Positions 1 to 24,541 of a DNA stretch of 64,000 nucleotides are shown piece by piece (the first letter of the stretch is position 1; each line of letters starts with the position of its first letter). The position numbers and the translations under genes are program-made. This stretch comes from Heterocephalus glaber. Taxonomy: Eukaryota > Chordata > Mammalia > Rodentia > Bathyergidae. The notes below the pieces were generated by a model, which searched no databases, was not told the origin of the DNA, and saw only the letters and a program-made list of their open reading frames with translations. The stretch covers positions 14,523,457 to 14,587,456 of the forward strand of contig NW_004624784.1 in assembly GCF_000247695.1 (NCBI RefSeq), in the 5' to 3' direction.

Positions 1-6
1 TTTTCC

Positions 7-94
7 TTTTTTTTTTTTGGTACCAGGGATCGAACTTGGGTCCTTCCACTTGTGAAGCAGGTGGCATAACCACTGAGCTAAATCCCTGGCCCCA
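7..94 (-). repeat. Young tRNA-derived (ID-like) SINE
   Basis: Read on the minus strand: an A-box-like GGGATTTAGCTCAGTGGTT, a B-box-like region ending GATCCCTGGTACC, then an A-run. The tRNA-like head resembles tRNA-Ala, as in rodent ID elements. This copy lies inside L1 ORF2. Confidence 0.85.
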
Positions 95-202
95 TAGATT
101 TTGCTTCTTAATCCATTCTGTCAGTCTATTTCTTTTGATTGGTGAATTGAGGCCATTAACACTGAGAGTTATAATAGCTAGATACTGACTCATCCTTGTC
201 AT
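95..202 (-). pseudogene. LINE-1 ORF2 N-terminal fragment (endonuclease start)
   Basis: An ATG at 202 on the minus strand opens a frame with the motif LSVNGLNSPIKRNRL, the conserved start of the L1 ORF2 apurinic-like endonuclease domain. It follows ORF1 by about 50 bases, as in intact L1. The frame is cut by the SINE at 7-94 and then by the window edge, so only about 35 residues are visible. Confidence 0.8.
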
Positions 203-484
203 GATGTTTTACTGTTGTTGGCTCTTTTATCCCCCCCCCCCTTTCCTTTTAGTTTCTTACCTTACCTGTTGGCTTCCCTCTTTTGGGCCTCATGGAGTTG
301 TGACCTTCATTGCCTTTTTCTAGGATATTGCTTAGAATTGTTTGAAGTGCTGGTTTGGTGTTCATGAAATTTCTCAGGTGTTCTTTGCTGTGGAAGTATC
401 TAATTTCTCCATCAACTTTGAAAGATAATTTTTCAGGATACAACAGTCTAGGTTGGAAGTTATTTTCTTTTAGGGCTTGAGGGG

Positions 485-581
485 TTTTTTGTTTTGTTTT
501 GTTTTTGGTACCGGGGATCAAACTCGGGTCCTTGCACTTGTGAGGCAGGCAGCGGAACCACTGAGCTAAATCCCCGGCCCC
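485..581 (-). repeat. Young ID-like SINE in L1 ORF1
   Basis: Full-length copy with a (TTTTG)n-type tail. Flanked by matching TAGGGCTTGA (before the tail and again from 582), a target-site duplication showing insertion into the L1 ORF1 C-terminal domain. Confidence 0.85.
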
Positions 582-1173
582 TAGGGCTTGAACTACTTCA
601 CTCCAGGCTCTCCTTGATTTGAGGGTTGGTGTTGAGAAGTCTGCTGTGATTCTGATGGGTTTTTCTTTGTAGGTGATTTGTTTCTTTTCTCTAACTGCAT
701 GTAGGATTTTGTTCTTCTGTTGGGTTTCTGGGATCTTGACTATTATATGTCTAGGTGTAGATTTCTTTTGATCATGGCTAGTTGGAGTTCTATATGCCTC
801 ACTTATCTGTATGTCCAATTCTCCACCTCTGTCTGGGAAGTTTTCTACTATTACTTCTGTGAACAGTTGTTTTTATGTCAGTTGTACTTTCTCCTGTTTT
901 TTCATGGACTTCTATCAGTCTTATGTTATTCTTCTTTGCATCATCTAGCAGCTGCTGGATTGATTTCTTGTAATCCCTTACTATTTTTAAGAAATCTCTG
1001 TTTTCATGGTCCATAACTGCATTCCTGTCTTCTATATCTGATATTCTATCTTCAGATTCCCTTAATCTGCTGTGGATGCTTTCAGTGGAGTTTTTAATCT
1101 CCTGAATGTCTGTTTGAATCTGTTTCCTAGATGCCATTTCTTTCTTATGTTGGGCGATCATGGTTTCCATTTC

Positions 1174-1265
1174 TTTTTTTTTTTTTTTTTTGGTGCTGGG
1201 GATCGAACTCGGGTCCTTGCGCTTGCGCAGCAGGTGGCGAAACCACTGAGCTAAATCCCTGGCCC
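1174..1265 (-). repeat. Young ID-like SINE in L1 coiled coil
   Basis: Full-length copy with an 18-base T run on the + strand. The L1 sequence on both sides is similar (about 35 bases either side), but that looks like a heptad duplication of the L1 coiled coil rather than only a target-site duplication. Confidence 0.85.
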
Positions 1266-1621
1266 TGGCATTTCTTATGCTGGGCATTCATGGCTTCCAG
1301 CATATTTCTGAGCTCATCTATTTTTTTATCTGTTTCTTTTCTAGAGCATCTAATCATGCCTTTCACTCTGCTCACCATCTCTATAGTTATCTGGGAGATT
1401 ATTTCTGCTTTCAGTTTTTCTAGAGCCCCATTCATCTGTTTTGTTACTTCCTGTGCTATCAGTTCAGAGTGTCCAGGTGGTTGATTAAAAGTCTTTTCCA
1501 CCTTGTTTCCCCCTGAATTTGCCTTTTGTGGGGTGGAAGTCTGAGCTTTTGCCTTGCTTAAATGTCTTCTCATTTTTGTTTTTGGTACTGTCCTTGGTTT
1601 AGTTTCTGGGTTGATACTTTG

Positions 1622-1693
1622 TTTTATTTTGTTTTGTTTTTTGGTACCAGGGATCAAACTTGGGACCTTGTGCTTGCGAGGCAGGTGACGGCA
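1622..1693 (-). repeat. 5'-truncated ID-like SINE with 16-bp target duplication
   Basis: The copy lacks the A-box end of the tRNA-like head. It is bounded by a perfect 16-base direct repeat, CTGGGTTGATACTTTG, at 1606-1621 and 1694-1709, the mark of L1-driven retroposition. Confidence 0.9.
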
Positions 1694-2968
1694 CTGGGTT
1701 GATACTTTGAAGTTGCTTATTGTAAGTATCTTTGTTGGTGTATTTAGAACCCTTATGGAATGATTGCTTCTCAGAGGTGTCTTCCAGATATAGCTGGTCT
1801 TTAGGTTTTGAGTCTCTAATGGCTCTGAGGCTATCTCATTTTCATTATACCAGGAAGGACAACTATTAGATCAATCACAACACCTTAGCCCAAGTGATAC
1901 AATCAGCAACACAATAGCATGAGGTACCTCTTAGAAAATGACAATTTGGGGTAGTTATTAATCTATCACCTTTAACTGTATGAATTAAATCAAAATCAAG
2001 GACCAACCCAACATATGTTTATAGTGAATAAACTCTTCAATATAGCAACTTTACCCTTTGGGATGGGGAGTTAGAAGGAGTTGGGGAGGGAGGGATAGGT
2101 AGGTAGAAGGATAGGGGAAGGTTAGCAGTGAGGCCAGAGGGCACAGGTGAGAGAAGGAAAGAGAAGAAAAGAAAAATAAAGAAGAAATACAAATTAGGAC
2201 CAGAATAGGAACACAAAGGGAGATGAAGAACAATGTGGGACAGCAAGGGAGCTAGGAAGAGAGGGAGAAAGAAAAGAGAAAAAGAAAAATTTTAAGAGTA
2301 GAAAAAGAAAAAATTAAAAATAAGAGCAAAAAAATAGTAATTTTGAAAATAACAAAAGATAAAAATGAAGGGTCTCGTTCAGGGTATGTCTCTGCTGTCA
2401 CAATAGACAACATGGGCAGCAGTGTGAAGTTATAAGTCAATGAGTCTCAGTAGGCCAGTCACACGTGTGAGATTCAGGCAGATTTCTGGCTACAAGTCCC
2501 AACTTGAGCTGTCTGTCCTCCTGCAGGGTTGAACTCTGCAAAGTTCTGTTGCAGGTTCCAGCTGCCTTTCCCCTGAAGATAGTCCAGGTTCCGATGCAAG
2601 ATGGTGATCCCTCCAACTTACCAAGTACGGTGGTCTGGTGTACCTTTATTGCAGAGATTCTCTTCACTTTTCCGGTGGGCTTCAGTTTTCATCAGGGAGC
2701 CTGAGAGAGGCGCTCTCTCTGTTGTTCATTTCTGTAGCTCAGGACAGTGGCCTTTATGTCCCCCTGTGCCTCTGTAGTGTGGAACCAAGTAGCATCTCCT
2801 GGTCACAAGTGGGCATGGTGAGCCAGACGGAGCGGGGCTCCAGTCAGCCCAGGATTGCTTGGCTCTTGCAGCTATGCTGGCAGCTGGTGGGTGTGCCCAG
2901 GGAGTCCTCACCATCTCCTGGTTGCAAGTATATATGGTCTATTCTTGACAATAAAAACCATAATCTTA

Positions 2969-3520
2969 GCCCACATGGTGGTGCACACCTGTAATCTCAA
3001 CACTTGGGAGGCTGAGGTAGGAGTGTCTTAGTTACTTTCTCATTGCTGGGACAAAATACCTGACACCCACAATTTAAAAGAGGAGAGATTAATTTTGGCT
3101 CAGTTTATAGAGATTTCAGTCCATAGTTGGCTGATTCCAAGGCAGGACAGCATGGCAGAGGGCCATGGAAGAGGAGAAACAACTCATGGCATGGCAGGCA
3201 GGAAGCAGAAGCAGAGGGATCAAGGGAGGAGGAGAAATATGATCCAGGCCACACCCACAGTGACCCACCTCTTCCAACCAGGCTTCACTTCCCAAAGTCA
3301 CACCCAGCTATAAACTTATCAGTGTACTAATCCAGTAATGGATATTACACTGCCATGATCCAATCACCTCCCAAAAGCCCCACCTATGTGTGCATGAGCC
3401 TTTTGGGGGACATCTAGATTTAACCCATAACGAGGATGGCTGCAAGTTTGAGGCCAGCCTGGGCTACATAAGGGAGTTCACGGGCAGCCTGAAGTACGTA
3501 TTGAGACCCTGTGTCACCCC
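2969..3520 (+). repeat. B1-like SINE split by an LTR insertion
   Basis: The left part, 2969-3023, matches the B1/7SL-type head with GTAATC and CACTTGGGAGGCTGAGG; the right part, 3433-3520, continues with GAGGCCAGCCTGGGCTACAT and GAGACCCTGTGTC. The intervening 409 bases are a solo LTR-like element, so the LTR is younger than this SINE copy. Confidence 0.8.
3024..3432 (+). mobile_element. Solo LTR-like element (MaLR/ERVL-related, tentative)
   Basis: About 409 bases beginning TGTCTTAGTTACTTTCTC and ending ...TTTAACCCATAACG. It is closely related in reverse orientation to the element at 23837-24252: the start of one is the reverse complement of the end of the other. Length, the TG start and the lack of coding sequence point to a solo LTR. 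The family name is inferred from resemblance to mammalian MaLR LTRs and is uncertain. Confidence 0.65.
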
Positions 3521-4460
3521 CCTCAAAAGGATCAGTAGTCCATGAATATATTCATTATGTATCACAAACGTATACTAGAAAAAAAAGATCATCTGTTGCT
3601 AAGGATTTGGACACTTGATCTGCATTAGAAACTTTGGAGACAGTTGCACAGTTATCATCCCCCTTAATCAGTAAAGGCTCAGGTAGAAAACATTGCTTAA
3701 GAGAACAGAACAACTGTGCGGGGAGCTGCAAGGAGAGGGAAAGAGGGTGGCTAACAGGTACAGGGTGTGAATGGAGAGGATTAACCTCTAATATTCTGCA
3801 CAGTAAGGTAGCTGGTTGCCAAAAACTAATTGTATGTTTCAGAATAGTATAGAGGATTTTGAATGTTCCCAATACAAAGAAAGATAAATGAGGTGATGGA
3901 TATGTCAACTAACTTGATAATATCATACGTGTTGTATACATGGATTGGAATATTACCCTATACCCCATAATATGATAAGCATTATGTGTCCATTCATTGT
4001 TTCTCAAAACATGAAAATACAATTCAGAACTGGTAAGAGGCAGTGCTGAGATCAGAACACAGATCTTCTGACTCCTGGTTCAGGATGTGGAAGATCTCAC
4101 AAAATGGGAAGAGAGTGTCCTTAGAACAAGGAAGCCTGCTCGGGCAAGAGAGACCTTGAATTGGCCATGGGCACGTGGCAAGGGTTATCACTCAAGGAAC
4201 AGGTTTCTGCAGGACAGCAGCTCTTAGCTTTGCTGCCCCAGAAGATCACCTCGGGAGCTTCTAAAACACTGTTGCCTGGATTTCTCCCCTACAGTGAGAA
4301 TGACTGTCTGGAATGGTGTCTGGGAACTTCTGAAAGCTCCCCAAGAGAGACCAACTCTCAGCCGAGGCTCAGGACCACGGCTCTGGGGATAGTGTGTGCA
4401 TCCCACAGTATGGAAAGCTGACAGAAGACATGGATTGTTGGTCTTAGAAGATGGGGAATG
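3521..4460. other. Intergenic, no gene; possible L1 3' UTR piece
   Basis: No exon or convincing ORF. The part from about 3885 to 4010 (GATGGATATGTCAACTAACT, then TACCCCATAATATG) resembles the 3' UTR of old mammalian L1 elements on the + strand. The remainder, including 4020-4460, is unassigned single-copy sequence. Confidence 0.45.
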
Positions 4461-4461
4461 G

Positions 4462-4920
4462 AGCACTCAGGAGGCTGAAGCTGGAGGATCGATACAAGTT
4501 CGAGGCCAGCCTGGGCTACATAGTGAATTCAAGACCAGCCTGAACAACATAGTGAGACCCTGTCCAAAAAAAAAGATGGGGAAAGTAGTTGGGAATGAAT
4601 TATTAAGCTGTGATACACACACATATATATATATCAATTCCCCAAAATGACTGTAATTTTTATGTATTACAAACATGTAGTAATTTTTAAAAAGAGGATG
4701 CAGAATGGGAGATGGTGTTTTCCTGAAAGGGGAAGAAACTTTCCTGAAACTGGAAAGTTGATGACAGGGAATGGTGGGGAGGATTGGCATTAGGAGACGG
4801 TGAAGATGAGTGGAGTTTGGTGATGCAGGCATGTAATCCCATCACCTTGGAAGGCTGAGGAAGGAGGATCAGAGATCCAAGTCCCACCTAGGTAGTTTAG
4901 TGAGACTGTCTCAAAGAATA
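4462..4920 (+). repeat. Two B1-like SINEs around unassigned sequence
   Basis: One copy spans about 4462-4572 (GAGGCCAGCCTGGGCTACATA, ending in CTGTCC and an A-run); a more divergent one spans about 4815-4920 and ends in GTCTCAAAGAA. Between them lies AT-rich sequence with a short (AT)n at 4624-4634. Confidence 0.7.
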
Positions 4921-4974
4921 TGAAGAGCCTCTCTAGAAAATGGAGGGGGACAATTCATTTGGTTATGAGAGGAC

Positions 4975-5160
4975 CAGTTAGCAGAGTGGGTAAAAGGGAC
5001 TTTAAGATTCATGCTCAGCTTTATTACTGACTAGACATGTCCCCTTGGGCATATATTGCTTAACTTCCTATGCCTCAGTTTGCCTTACCTCTAAAGGAGA
5101 TTAAATGAGAATATGCCTGATATAGAGTAGTTGCTCAATAAATACAACTGTTGAGCAATT
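4975..5160 (+). repeat. MIR SINE
   Basis: Ancient MIR: CAGTTTGCCTTACCTCTAAAGG core, GATTAAATGAGAATATGCC, then GCTCAATAAATAC at the 3' side. Shared mammalian repeat, diverged. Confidence 0.7.
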
Positions 5161-6229
5161 GCAGCATCTATAGTGGAACATTGGAGGTTAACATGGAGAA
5201 TGGAGGGTCTATTTGAAGAGTAGAAAGTCTGGTCCCAAGGAATGATGGTAATTGCATCAGGGGTTGGAGGGAGGATAGTAAAGGCTGTCTACAAAACCCA
5301 TGTGAACCTCACAGTTACAGGCCTGAGATGCCCCACTGGGACCATCAGCCTATAGCTGCAGCGAGCTGGGGGTTTGACTGCTAGTAACCTCTCAGCTGCT
5401 GCAGTCAGTAGAAGCCTCAGCGGTGGCAGTGGTCCCAACAGCCTCAGCCGCTTCCTTCCCATCCATCTCTGCTGTGTGACAGGTGGGAACTTAAAAGCTC
5501 AGGTCATGTGTCTTGGCTGGCTAACCTACTTACCCCTTGAAGACACAGAGGCTGGGGCAGGCAGGGGCCAGGAGGAATTGCCTGAGGAATGGGGAAAGCA
5601 CAGGGTGGGGTCGGGGAGCCCCAAGTGCTCCCGAGGGACCCATCGCTGCAAGCTTCTGGGGTGAGGGAGGGAATCCACGCGTGTATGAGATGTCCAGGGC
5701 AATGTCTGTGAGCCCCCTGCACAGCCCTGCACGCAGGCGCCTCCAGGATCAGCCCTGCGCCTGCTTGGGGGGCTGAATCTGCCTGGTGGACTAAAGATTT
5801 CTGCGGTCGGAGCAGGAGTCTGGGTACCAGTACAACCCTGCAGCTGCCCTCAAAGCTGAACTCCCCTTCTAACTAGTGTCCTCACCCTTAGAGAAGGCCC
5901 GTGAATGGGAGTGGAAGGAGAACGTCCTGACTCCTGCTTTTTTGAAACCCTTCGTACTTAGTTTTCGTATGGGAGAGGGCTGAATTCTAGGGCTAGAACC
6001 GAGGGGAACTGATCGAGGCAGGGTTTGTGCACAGACAGACCGATCGCTTCTCAGTCTCCTGCGTACCCCCCCGCCCCGCCGTCGTCACTGCCATTGTCTG
6101 GTCTACTTTCAGGGACCAGTCCCCACCGAGTCACTTCAGCTCCCCTTCTTTATGGCCCCCAAGCCGATTCTTGGCAGCCAGCCTTCAGTCTTGAATTCAC
6201 AACCGCGCCCCCTTCGGTCCCGGCACCGA
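5161..6229. other. Upstream region of ABCG4, mostly single-copy
   Basis: No coding exon is supported. The interval becomes GC-richer towards 5.4-5.8 kb. A possible non-coding first exon ends at a donor AG|GTGGGA at 5482/5483 after GCTGCTGCAGTCAGTAGAAG, but nothing in the sequence proves transcription. Confidence 0.4.
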
Positions 6230-7144
6230 AGGCACTGCTCTGCTTTTCATCCTCGGCCCCCGCGGGCTGTGGGGCGGCACGGGCCCTTTAAGACCAGCGG
6301 GACCGGTGAGCAGTAGCTTGAAGAACGCAGCGGCCGGCGGGCTCGGAGGACACAGCTCCTGGGACCGGGCTCAGCGACCCGGGTGCGCGCGGCTCAGCGG
6401 AATCGGGCCGCGACCTCAGCCGCCCCTCCTCAACCTTGCCACCTCCTCGCACCGCAAGCCGGGCCCTCCCCGGCCGGCCGCCCCGCCCCGGCCCCGCCCC
6501 GGCCCCCGGGCCACCCGGCCCGGGAGCCGGGGCTCCGGTGCCGCAGCGGAGCCAGGTGAGGGAGCCCAGATCCAGTCTCCGGCCGGGGCAGCGCCGAGCG
6601 CCTCGGTCGCGCACGGCCCGGGACGCGTCAAGGTGACCGGGCGCGCAGGGATGAGCGCAGTGAGCCGCGGGAGTTCTGGTCCCCGGTACACGGGTCTTTG
6701 GGGAGCGCGGCGGTGCCAGGCATGGTCACCGGCGGAGGGGAAGCGCCTGGGCCCCGGGAGGGATCGCTGCGGGGGCCCAGAGCCTCCTCTCCGGTGCCCT
6801 CCGAGGGTCCGCCCTGCGCGCACCTCCCCGGCAGCTCCGCCGCCGCCCTCCCCTCCCCGAGCATCTGGTTGGGGGGGGGGAGCTTGCTGGCCTAAGGAGA
6901 TTAGAGCCGCTCGGGAGGAGGCGCGGGGCGGCTTCGGGGGGCCGGGCTGGGGCTGCCCGGGACCAAGGAGAGGTCGGGGCTGAGCCGCTCCCTGCGGAGC
7001 GTGGGGCCAGGGCCAGCTCCCCAGGCCTGGAGTAGGCTGGTAACCACCGGGGGCGGGGTGGGGAGCATTAGAAAGCAAGGGGCTTTGAGCCGAGGCCGGG
7101 ATCGGCCTGAAACGAGCAGGCCCTCTCCCTGCAGGCCCGGTGCG

Positions 7145-20197
<13,053 letters not shown>

Positions 20198-21670
20198 AGC
20201 CTTGCCCTGGCCTTGCCCAGCCCCCGCAGCAGAAAACCTTCAGCCTCAGCCCTTTGGGACTGTTTTAATCTTATAGACTTGGGCACTGGTGTCTGGTGCA
20301 GTGCCCTCCCCTCCCTTTGAATGCTCCAGACCAGCTGTTGGACTGTACTGCCAGCTGCCAGCCACCAGCTGTGGCCCTGGTGTGGGAACTCCAGGACACC
20401 CACCATGCCCAGGAGCCTGGCATGGGCAAGGTTGATGCAGTTTGTAGCTTCCTCCCTTCTCTGTTCACCACCTGCATGCAAAGACCACTGGGAGGCTGCC
20501 ACCCTCCTTCTTGTCCTTGGCACCCTTCTCTGTTGTCTGCCTGGGAGCCATGGAATCTCTGGGGTCCCACTTACAACTGACCAAAGTGGCTCCCTCTGGG
20601 GGTCTCTACAACACCAGTGTTTGTAAACTGGGCTGCTGTAAGGTTGGAGCTCCAGGGCTGGACCCTGGTGGAGTCTCCTGGGAGTCTTGTCCTGGATGTT
20701 GTGATGGAGCAGGGAGGGGCTCTGGAAGTCTCTTCTTCCTCCTACCTCTCTCAAACTCTCAGACACCTGGCTGATGTGGACAGTCTGCTGGGACAGAAGC
20801 TGGATTTTCTGTCTGGGTCACCATCCCCAATCCTGGGGATTGGACAGGCCATTGGATGTTCTGTTCCCCTTGGTCAGGAGCAGGGATGGGGGCATTCTGC
20901 AATACTGTCTGTGATTCTCTCCCACTGGCCACTGCAACTGGAGAATGCACTTTATTTCGGAGGGTGAGAGGGGAGAAAACCCAGCCTTCCCTTCTTGCTC
21001 CTGACACATGGTTCCACACACTCTCTCCCCTCTCAGAGTTATGGGCGCATACATGCAAGCAGGCAATCTCAGTCCCCCACAGGCTCCACCCCGATGGCTC
21101 ACAGGAAGACCGGAGGTGGCATGGCAGTGATGGCAGTGGGTGCTGTGGAGAGGGCAGTGCCAACCTCCTCCTGGGGATCCCATGCTGGAAACTAAGGATG
21201 GGGCTGGTATTGCCCCGGTAGGCTCCAGGATCTGGAAGTGTCAACCCCCCAGTCTTCCTCCCAAGCCAGGGGTTGGCACTGGGCACAAGCCTCCTGGAGT
21301 CATTCAGGAGCCAACAAGCACAAGCAGGGGCATAAGTTGGCCTTGACTCTCGCCACCTCACAGCCCTCCTTTTGTGCTCTAAGCTGGCATTTTCACTCTC
21401 TTACGCCTTGCCCAGCTGCCTGGCCTTCCCATCAGCGGGTGGCCCCTCAGCATCAGAACAACAAGCCTTGGGCACCCAGGTGGCAGACGCACCTACAGCA
21501 TGTCTGACTCTCCAGGTGGGCCTGGGATCATTCTGATTTCCCCTCCCCAGGGGTCTCCCCTTACTCCTGTACACACACCTCTCCCCCTCCCTGATCTTCC
21601 ATCCACAGAGATGCCAGTTGTATTGGTGGGATTTCACCCATTATTAATAAAACCTATATTTATACAGTAC
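20198..21670 (+). other. ABCG4: ABCG4 3' UTR (predicted)
   Basis: About 1.47 kb from the stop codon to just beyond the first good poly(A) signal. No SINE interrupts it, unlike the introns, which fits a retained transcribed UTR. ORFs on either strand here are chance. Confidence 0.65.
21646..21651 (+). terminator. Poly(A) signal AATAAA for ABCG4
   Basis: Canonical hexamer in TTATTAATAAAACC, followed about 20 bases later by a TG-rich downstream element (CAGTGTGTGAGTGTGTGGG). Confidence 0.75.
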
Positions 21671-21671
21671 A

Positions 21672-22611
21672 CAGTGTGTGAGTGTGTGGGTCTGCCACCT
21701 AGTACCATAGGCTGTGAGGAGGGCTTCAGAGCTCTTGGCAAGAGGCCTGTGAACTTCAGCAAGCCTGTGGCAGGCAATGGTAAGTTCTAGGTCAATAAAG
21801 TTAGCAAATGTGGGTCTGATGAAATATTTGTATTGTGCTTCCCACACCCTCCAGTGCTTCATGGTCATCATGTCAAGGGTGGAGGTCCCTGCCGGCCTTG
21901 CACTGTACGCCTTGACAAACCATTATGCCATTGTATGGAAGAAAGGACTGAGACTTGGGTTAAGGAATCTGCTAAGGGCCCTCTGCTGGTGGAGATCGAG
22001 CCTCCCATTCCTGTGCTTGGCATTGATTGGTGTCCCTGTTCATGGTGGATCCTCATGCTGCCTGTGGTGTCACATGTCTGTGGCATGGTGTATTCTTACT
22101 GGAGTGATACATGATGGTATCTTCAGTGCTTAGAGGGGAAGGAGTGTCTCCATGAGCACAAAGAGAACCTCATCCTAGGATGTGAGTGGCATGGACCTCA
22201 CTGGGCTTACTCTGCTTTTTCTCCTTTTGTTCCCTACGTTTTTCCTACCAAGTCACATTTTGCAGGACTGAGCCATTATCTACCAGGACTGAAGACCATG
22301 GGTTTGGAGTAGGCAGGTGTCCAGAGGGTCTTGAGGACTGGAGGCAGGATGGTCTGAGAAGCAGCAGATTGTCTCTGCTTCTGAGACTGAAGCTTGGGAA
22401 CTGCAGGAAGGGACTGGCACCTGTGCTGCCAGCTGCCTGGAACACCTTACTTGTGCTTGGCTAGAGATGGAGTAACTGTTTCTTGTGGGAGTTTGGGCTG
22501 AGAGTAGGAAATGGAAAGAAATCTGAATCCTAGTTCTGGAATTCTAACTAGCTTTAGGGAGAATTTTGAGAACCTCTTTTTCCCTGGAGTGATGCCAGTA
22601 GATGGCTCTCT
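21672..22611. other. Intergenic ABCG4-NLRX1, no gene seen
   Basis: Moderate-GC single-copy sequence. Short ORFs are not supported by splice context or similarity. A second AATAAA at 21793-21798 could serve as an alternative ABCG4 poly(A) signal. Confidence 0.4.
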
Positions 22612-23132
22612 GTTTGTTTTGAGGCAGAGTTTCAGTATATAGTTCAGGCTGGCCTTGAACTCGCCATGTGGTCCAAGCTGGCCTGAAGCTCATTGCAATC
22701 TTCCTGACTTAGTGACCCAGAGTGCTGAGATTACAGGTGTGGACCACCATGCCTGGCTCAGTAGATGGCTCCTTACAAGTCAAAGGGCATAGAAGACCAT
22801 CAACTAGTCTTTCTGAAGTGTTCATCTTTACTCTTTTTAAAAATGCAAATACTTGAGGCAGGCAAATCAGGACTGAGTTCAAGGCCAGACTGTCTCAAAC
22901 AGACAGACAGACAATTACAAAACTCCAATAAAACAAACAGAACCCCTAGAAAAATCCAAACAAACAAGCCAGGTGTGATCGTGCACGCTTGTAATTTCAG
23001 CTACTCTGGAGACTGAAACAGAAGAATCACAAGTTCAAAGCTGGCCTGGGTAACAGTGAGATCTTCTCTCCAAATAAAAATTTTAAAATGAGCTGGGGAT
23101 GTAGCTTAGCAGTGGCATGTCCCTGGGTTCCA

Positions 23133-23217
<85 letters not shown>

Positions 23218-23221
23218 AGAG
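22612..23221. repeat. B1-like and ID-like SINEs with CA/GA microsatellite
   Basis: B1-like (-) 22615-22762; B1-like (+) 22970-23085; ID-like (+) 23088-23140; (CA)n 23142-23178 running directly into (GA)n 23179-23210 and GGGA. The compound microsatellite sits at the tail of the ID-like SINE. Confidence 0.8.
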
Positions 23222-23836
23222 AATTGCAAATACTCGTGGAAGTGTTTACCATCATTTACAAAGTCACACAATTGTTTTCTCAGAAGCTCAAGAAGACAAA
23301 AATAGCTGTTCTGGAGACAGCAAGAGTCCTTCTGACACAGAGAATATTTGTGGAATAGTTCACATATTTGCAAAGAGAGCTTTTATGATTCCCACAGCAA
23401 CTCCAAGAGGCAGCTAGGAGGCTGAGGCAGGAGAATCACCATGATCACTATTACTTCCTCCTTTTGATACAGGAAAAATATAACTCCCTCTGCCATGCCA
23501 CCCTGTCTTGGAACCAGCCAGACATGCTACGTTCATGGTCTCTCAAGATCAAGGAATGAAGTTGCAAACCAAAGGAGGAAATTGGGAGACTTTTATTGGA
23601 AATAGGGGAAAGAAGAATAGCTTCTGGATTATCAGGAGGGGTCCTGGGTAGCCACTGGAGCCCTTTGTCAGGGGTAATTTATACAGCAATATCACAATGT
23701 GAGCACAACATAGGTTAGACTACAATCAACCTATAGGATTATAAGTACAGTTACTTAGCTAATATTGATCCAATAGGGAAACGAGTCACATAGCAAGGGC
23801 ACATGGAAAGAGCAAAGGCATTTTGGGGAAGGGAAG
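23222..23836. other. Intergenic; includes an LTR-related scrap
   Basis: 23485-23525 (CTCTGCCATGCCACCCTGTC...) resembles part of the neighbouring LTR element at 24114-24147, so it may be a fragment of a second copy. The rest is unassigned. Confidence 0.4.
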
Positions 23837-24252
23837 TGTTATAGCTTGTATCTAGATGTCCCCCCTAAGCCTCATGTGCTCATAAGTGGGGTTTTTCAGA
23901 GGTGGCTGGATCTAGGATGTGTATATATGGATTAAGGGTGTGTGAAAACTAAATTAGTCCACTGATTGGTTTAGCATAGTTCTGGGTGTGGATAATGGAA
24001 AGGCCCACTCTGGGTGTGAGTGGTGCCAGCTTGTAGCCTGGATGGGGTAAAAGAGAAAGGAAGGCTCACTGATGGTACTGCTTCCTGTCTGCTCTGCTGA
24101 GGATTATTTCTCCTCTGCCATGCCGCCCTGGCTTGGAGCCAGCTGACTATAAACTGAAACCTCTACAAACTGTGAGCTAAAAGAAACCTTTCCTCCTTTA
24201 ACTTGTAGGTGTTGGGTATTTTGTCCCAGCAACGAGAAAAGTAGCTAAGACA
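23837..24252 (-). mobile_element. Solo LTR-like element, second copy, opposite orientation
   Basis: About 416 bases starting TGTTATAGCTTGTATCTAG and ending GAAAAGTAGCTAAGACA. It is the reverse-orientation relative of the element at 3024-3432. TG...CA ends are intact here, which supports the LTR reading. No internal retroviral sequence adjoins it. Confidence 0.65.
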
Positions 24253-24456
24253 CAAGGTGAGTATGAGTTTGGATGTTCTGGTCGCCCACCTATGTGTCTG
24301 ATGCCTGTCTGATGCCCATCTGGGCCCACTGGACCAGCTGGTGCTCATTGTAGGATAATCTCAAGGTGCTGTTTATTTTGCAGGCCTGGCTATTCTATCT
24401 CCATCCTGAGGCCTGGGTCTTTTTAGATTTGCCTCTAGCCACAATTCTGATGTCTA

Positions 24457-24541
24457 TTTTTTTTTTTTTGTGCCAGGGATCGAACTCGGGATCTTGAGCT
24501 TGCGGGGCAGGCGCCAGAACCACTGAGCTAAATCCCCAGGC
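24457..24541 (-). repeat. Young ID-like SINE
   Basis: Flanked by CTGATGTCTATTTTTTT before and CTGATGTCTATTTTTTTTA after, a clear target duplication. Confidence 0.88.

Larger units (their letters stand above)
249..1583 (-). pseudogene. Broken LINE-1 ORF1 (RNA-binding chaperone)
   Basis: The intact family protein is a trimeric RNA-binding chaperone that coats L1 RNA. Translated minus-strand pieces show a Lys-rich N-terminus, a heptad-rich coiled coil (motif SEDRISDIEDRN near 1060), then the RRM core with the hallmark PRHIIVKIPE near 750 and a C-terminal domain with QPRLLYPEKLSF near 450. The reading frame shifts at about 800-835: one frame ends in a stop at 799 while homology continues in another frame from 818. 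SINEs at 485-581 and 1174-1265 split the C-terminal domain and the coiled coil. Start Met is probably at 1573. Non-functional. Confidence 0.85.
1..2935 (-). mobile_element. LINE-1 fragment, 5' part, interrupted by four SINEs
   Basis: Read on the minus strand, this is a decayed L1 in the order 5' region, ORF1, start of ORF2, with the window edge cutting ORF2. ORF1 pieces lie between about 1583 and 249; the ORF2 N-terminus lies between 202 and 95. SINEs sit at 7-94, 485-581, 1174-1265 and 1622-1693. The stretch from about 1710 to 2935 is taken as L1 5' UTR because it is contiguous and has no other identity; that outer limit is a guess. The element cannot be active: ORF1 is frameshifted and both ORFs carry SINE insertions. 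Confidence 0.8.

Noticed and set aside
23142..23221. CA/GA tract as a CRISPR array or functional repeat
   Set aside because: Simple compound microsatellite at a SINE tail in a mammalian genome; no spacers.
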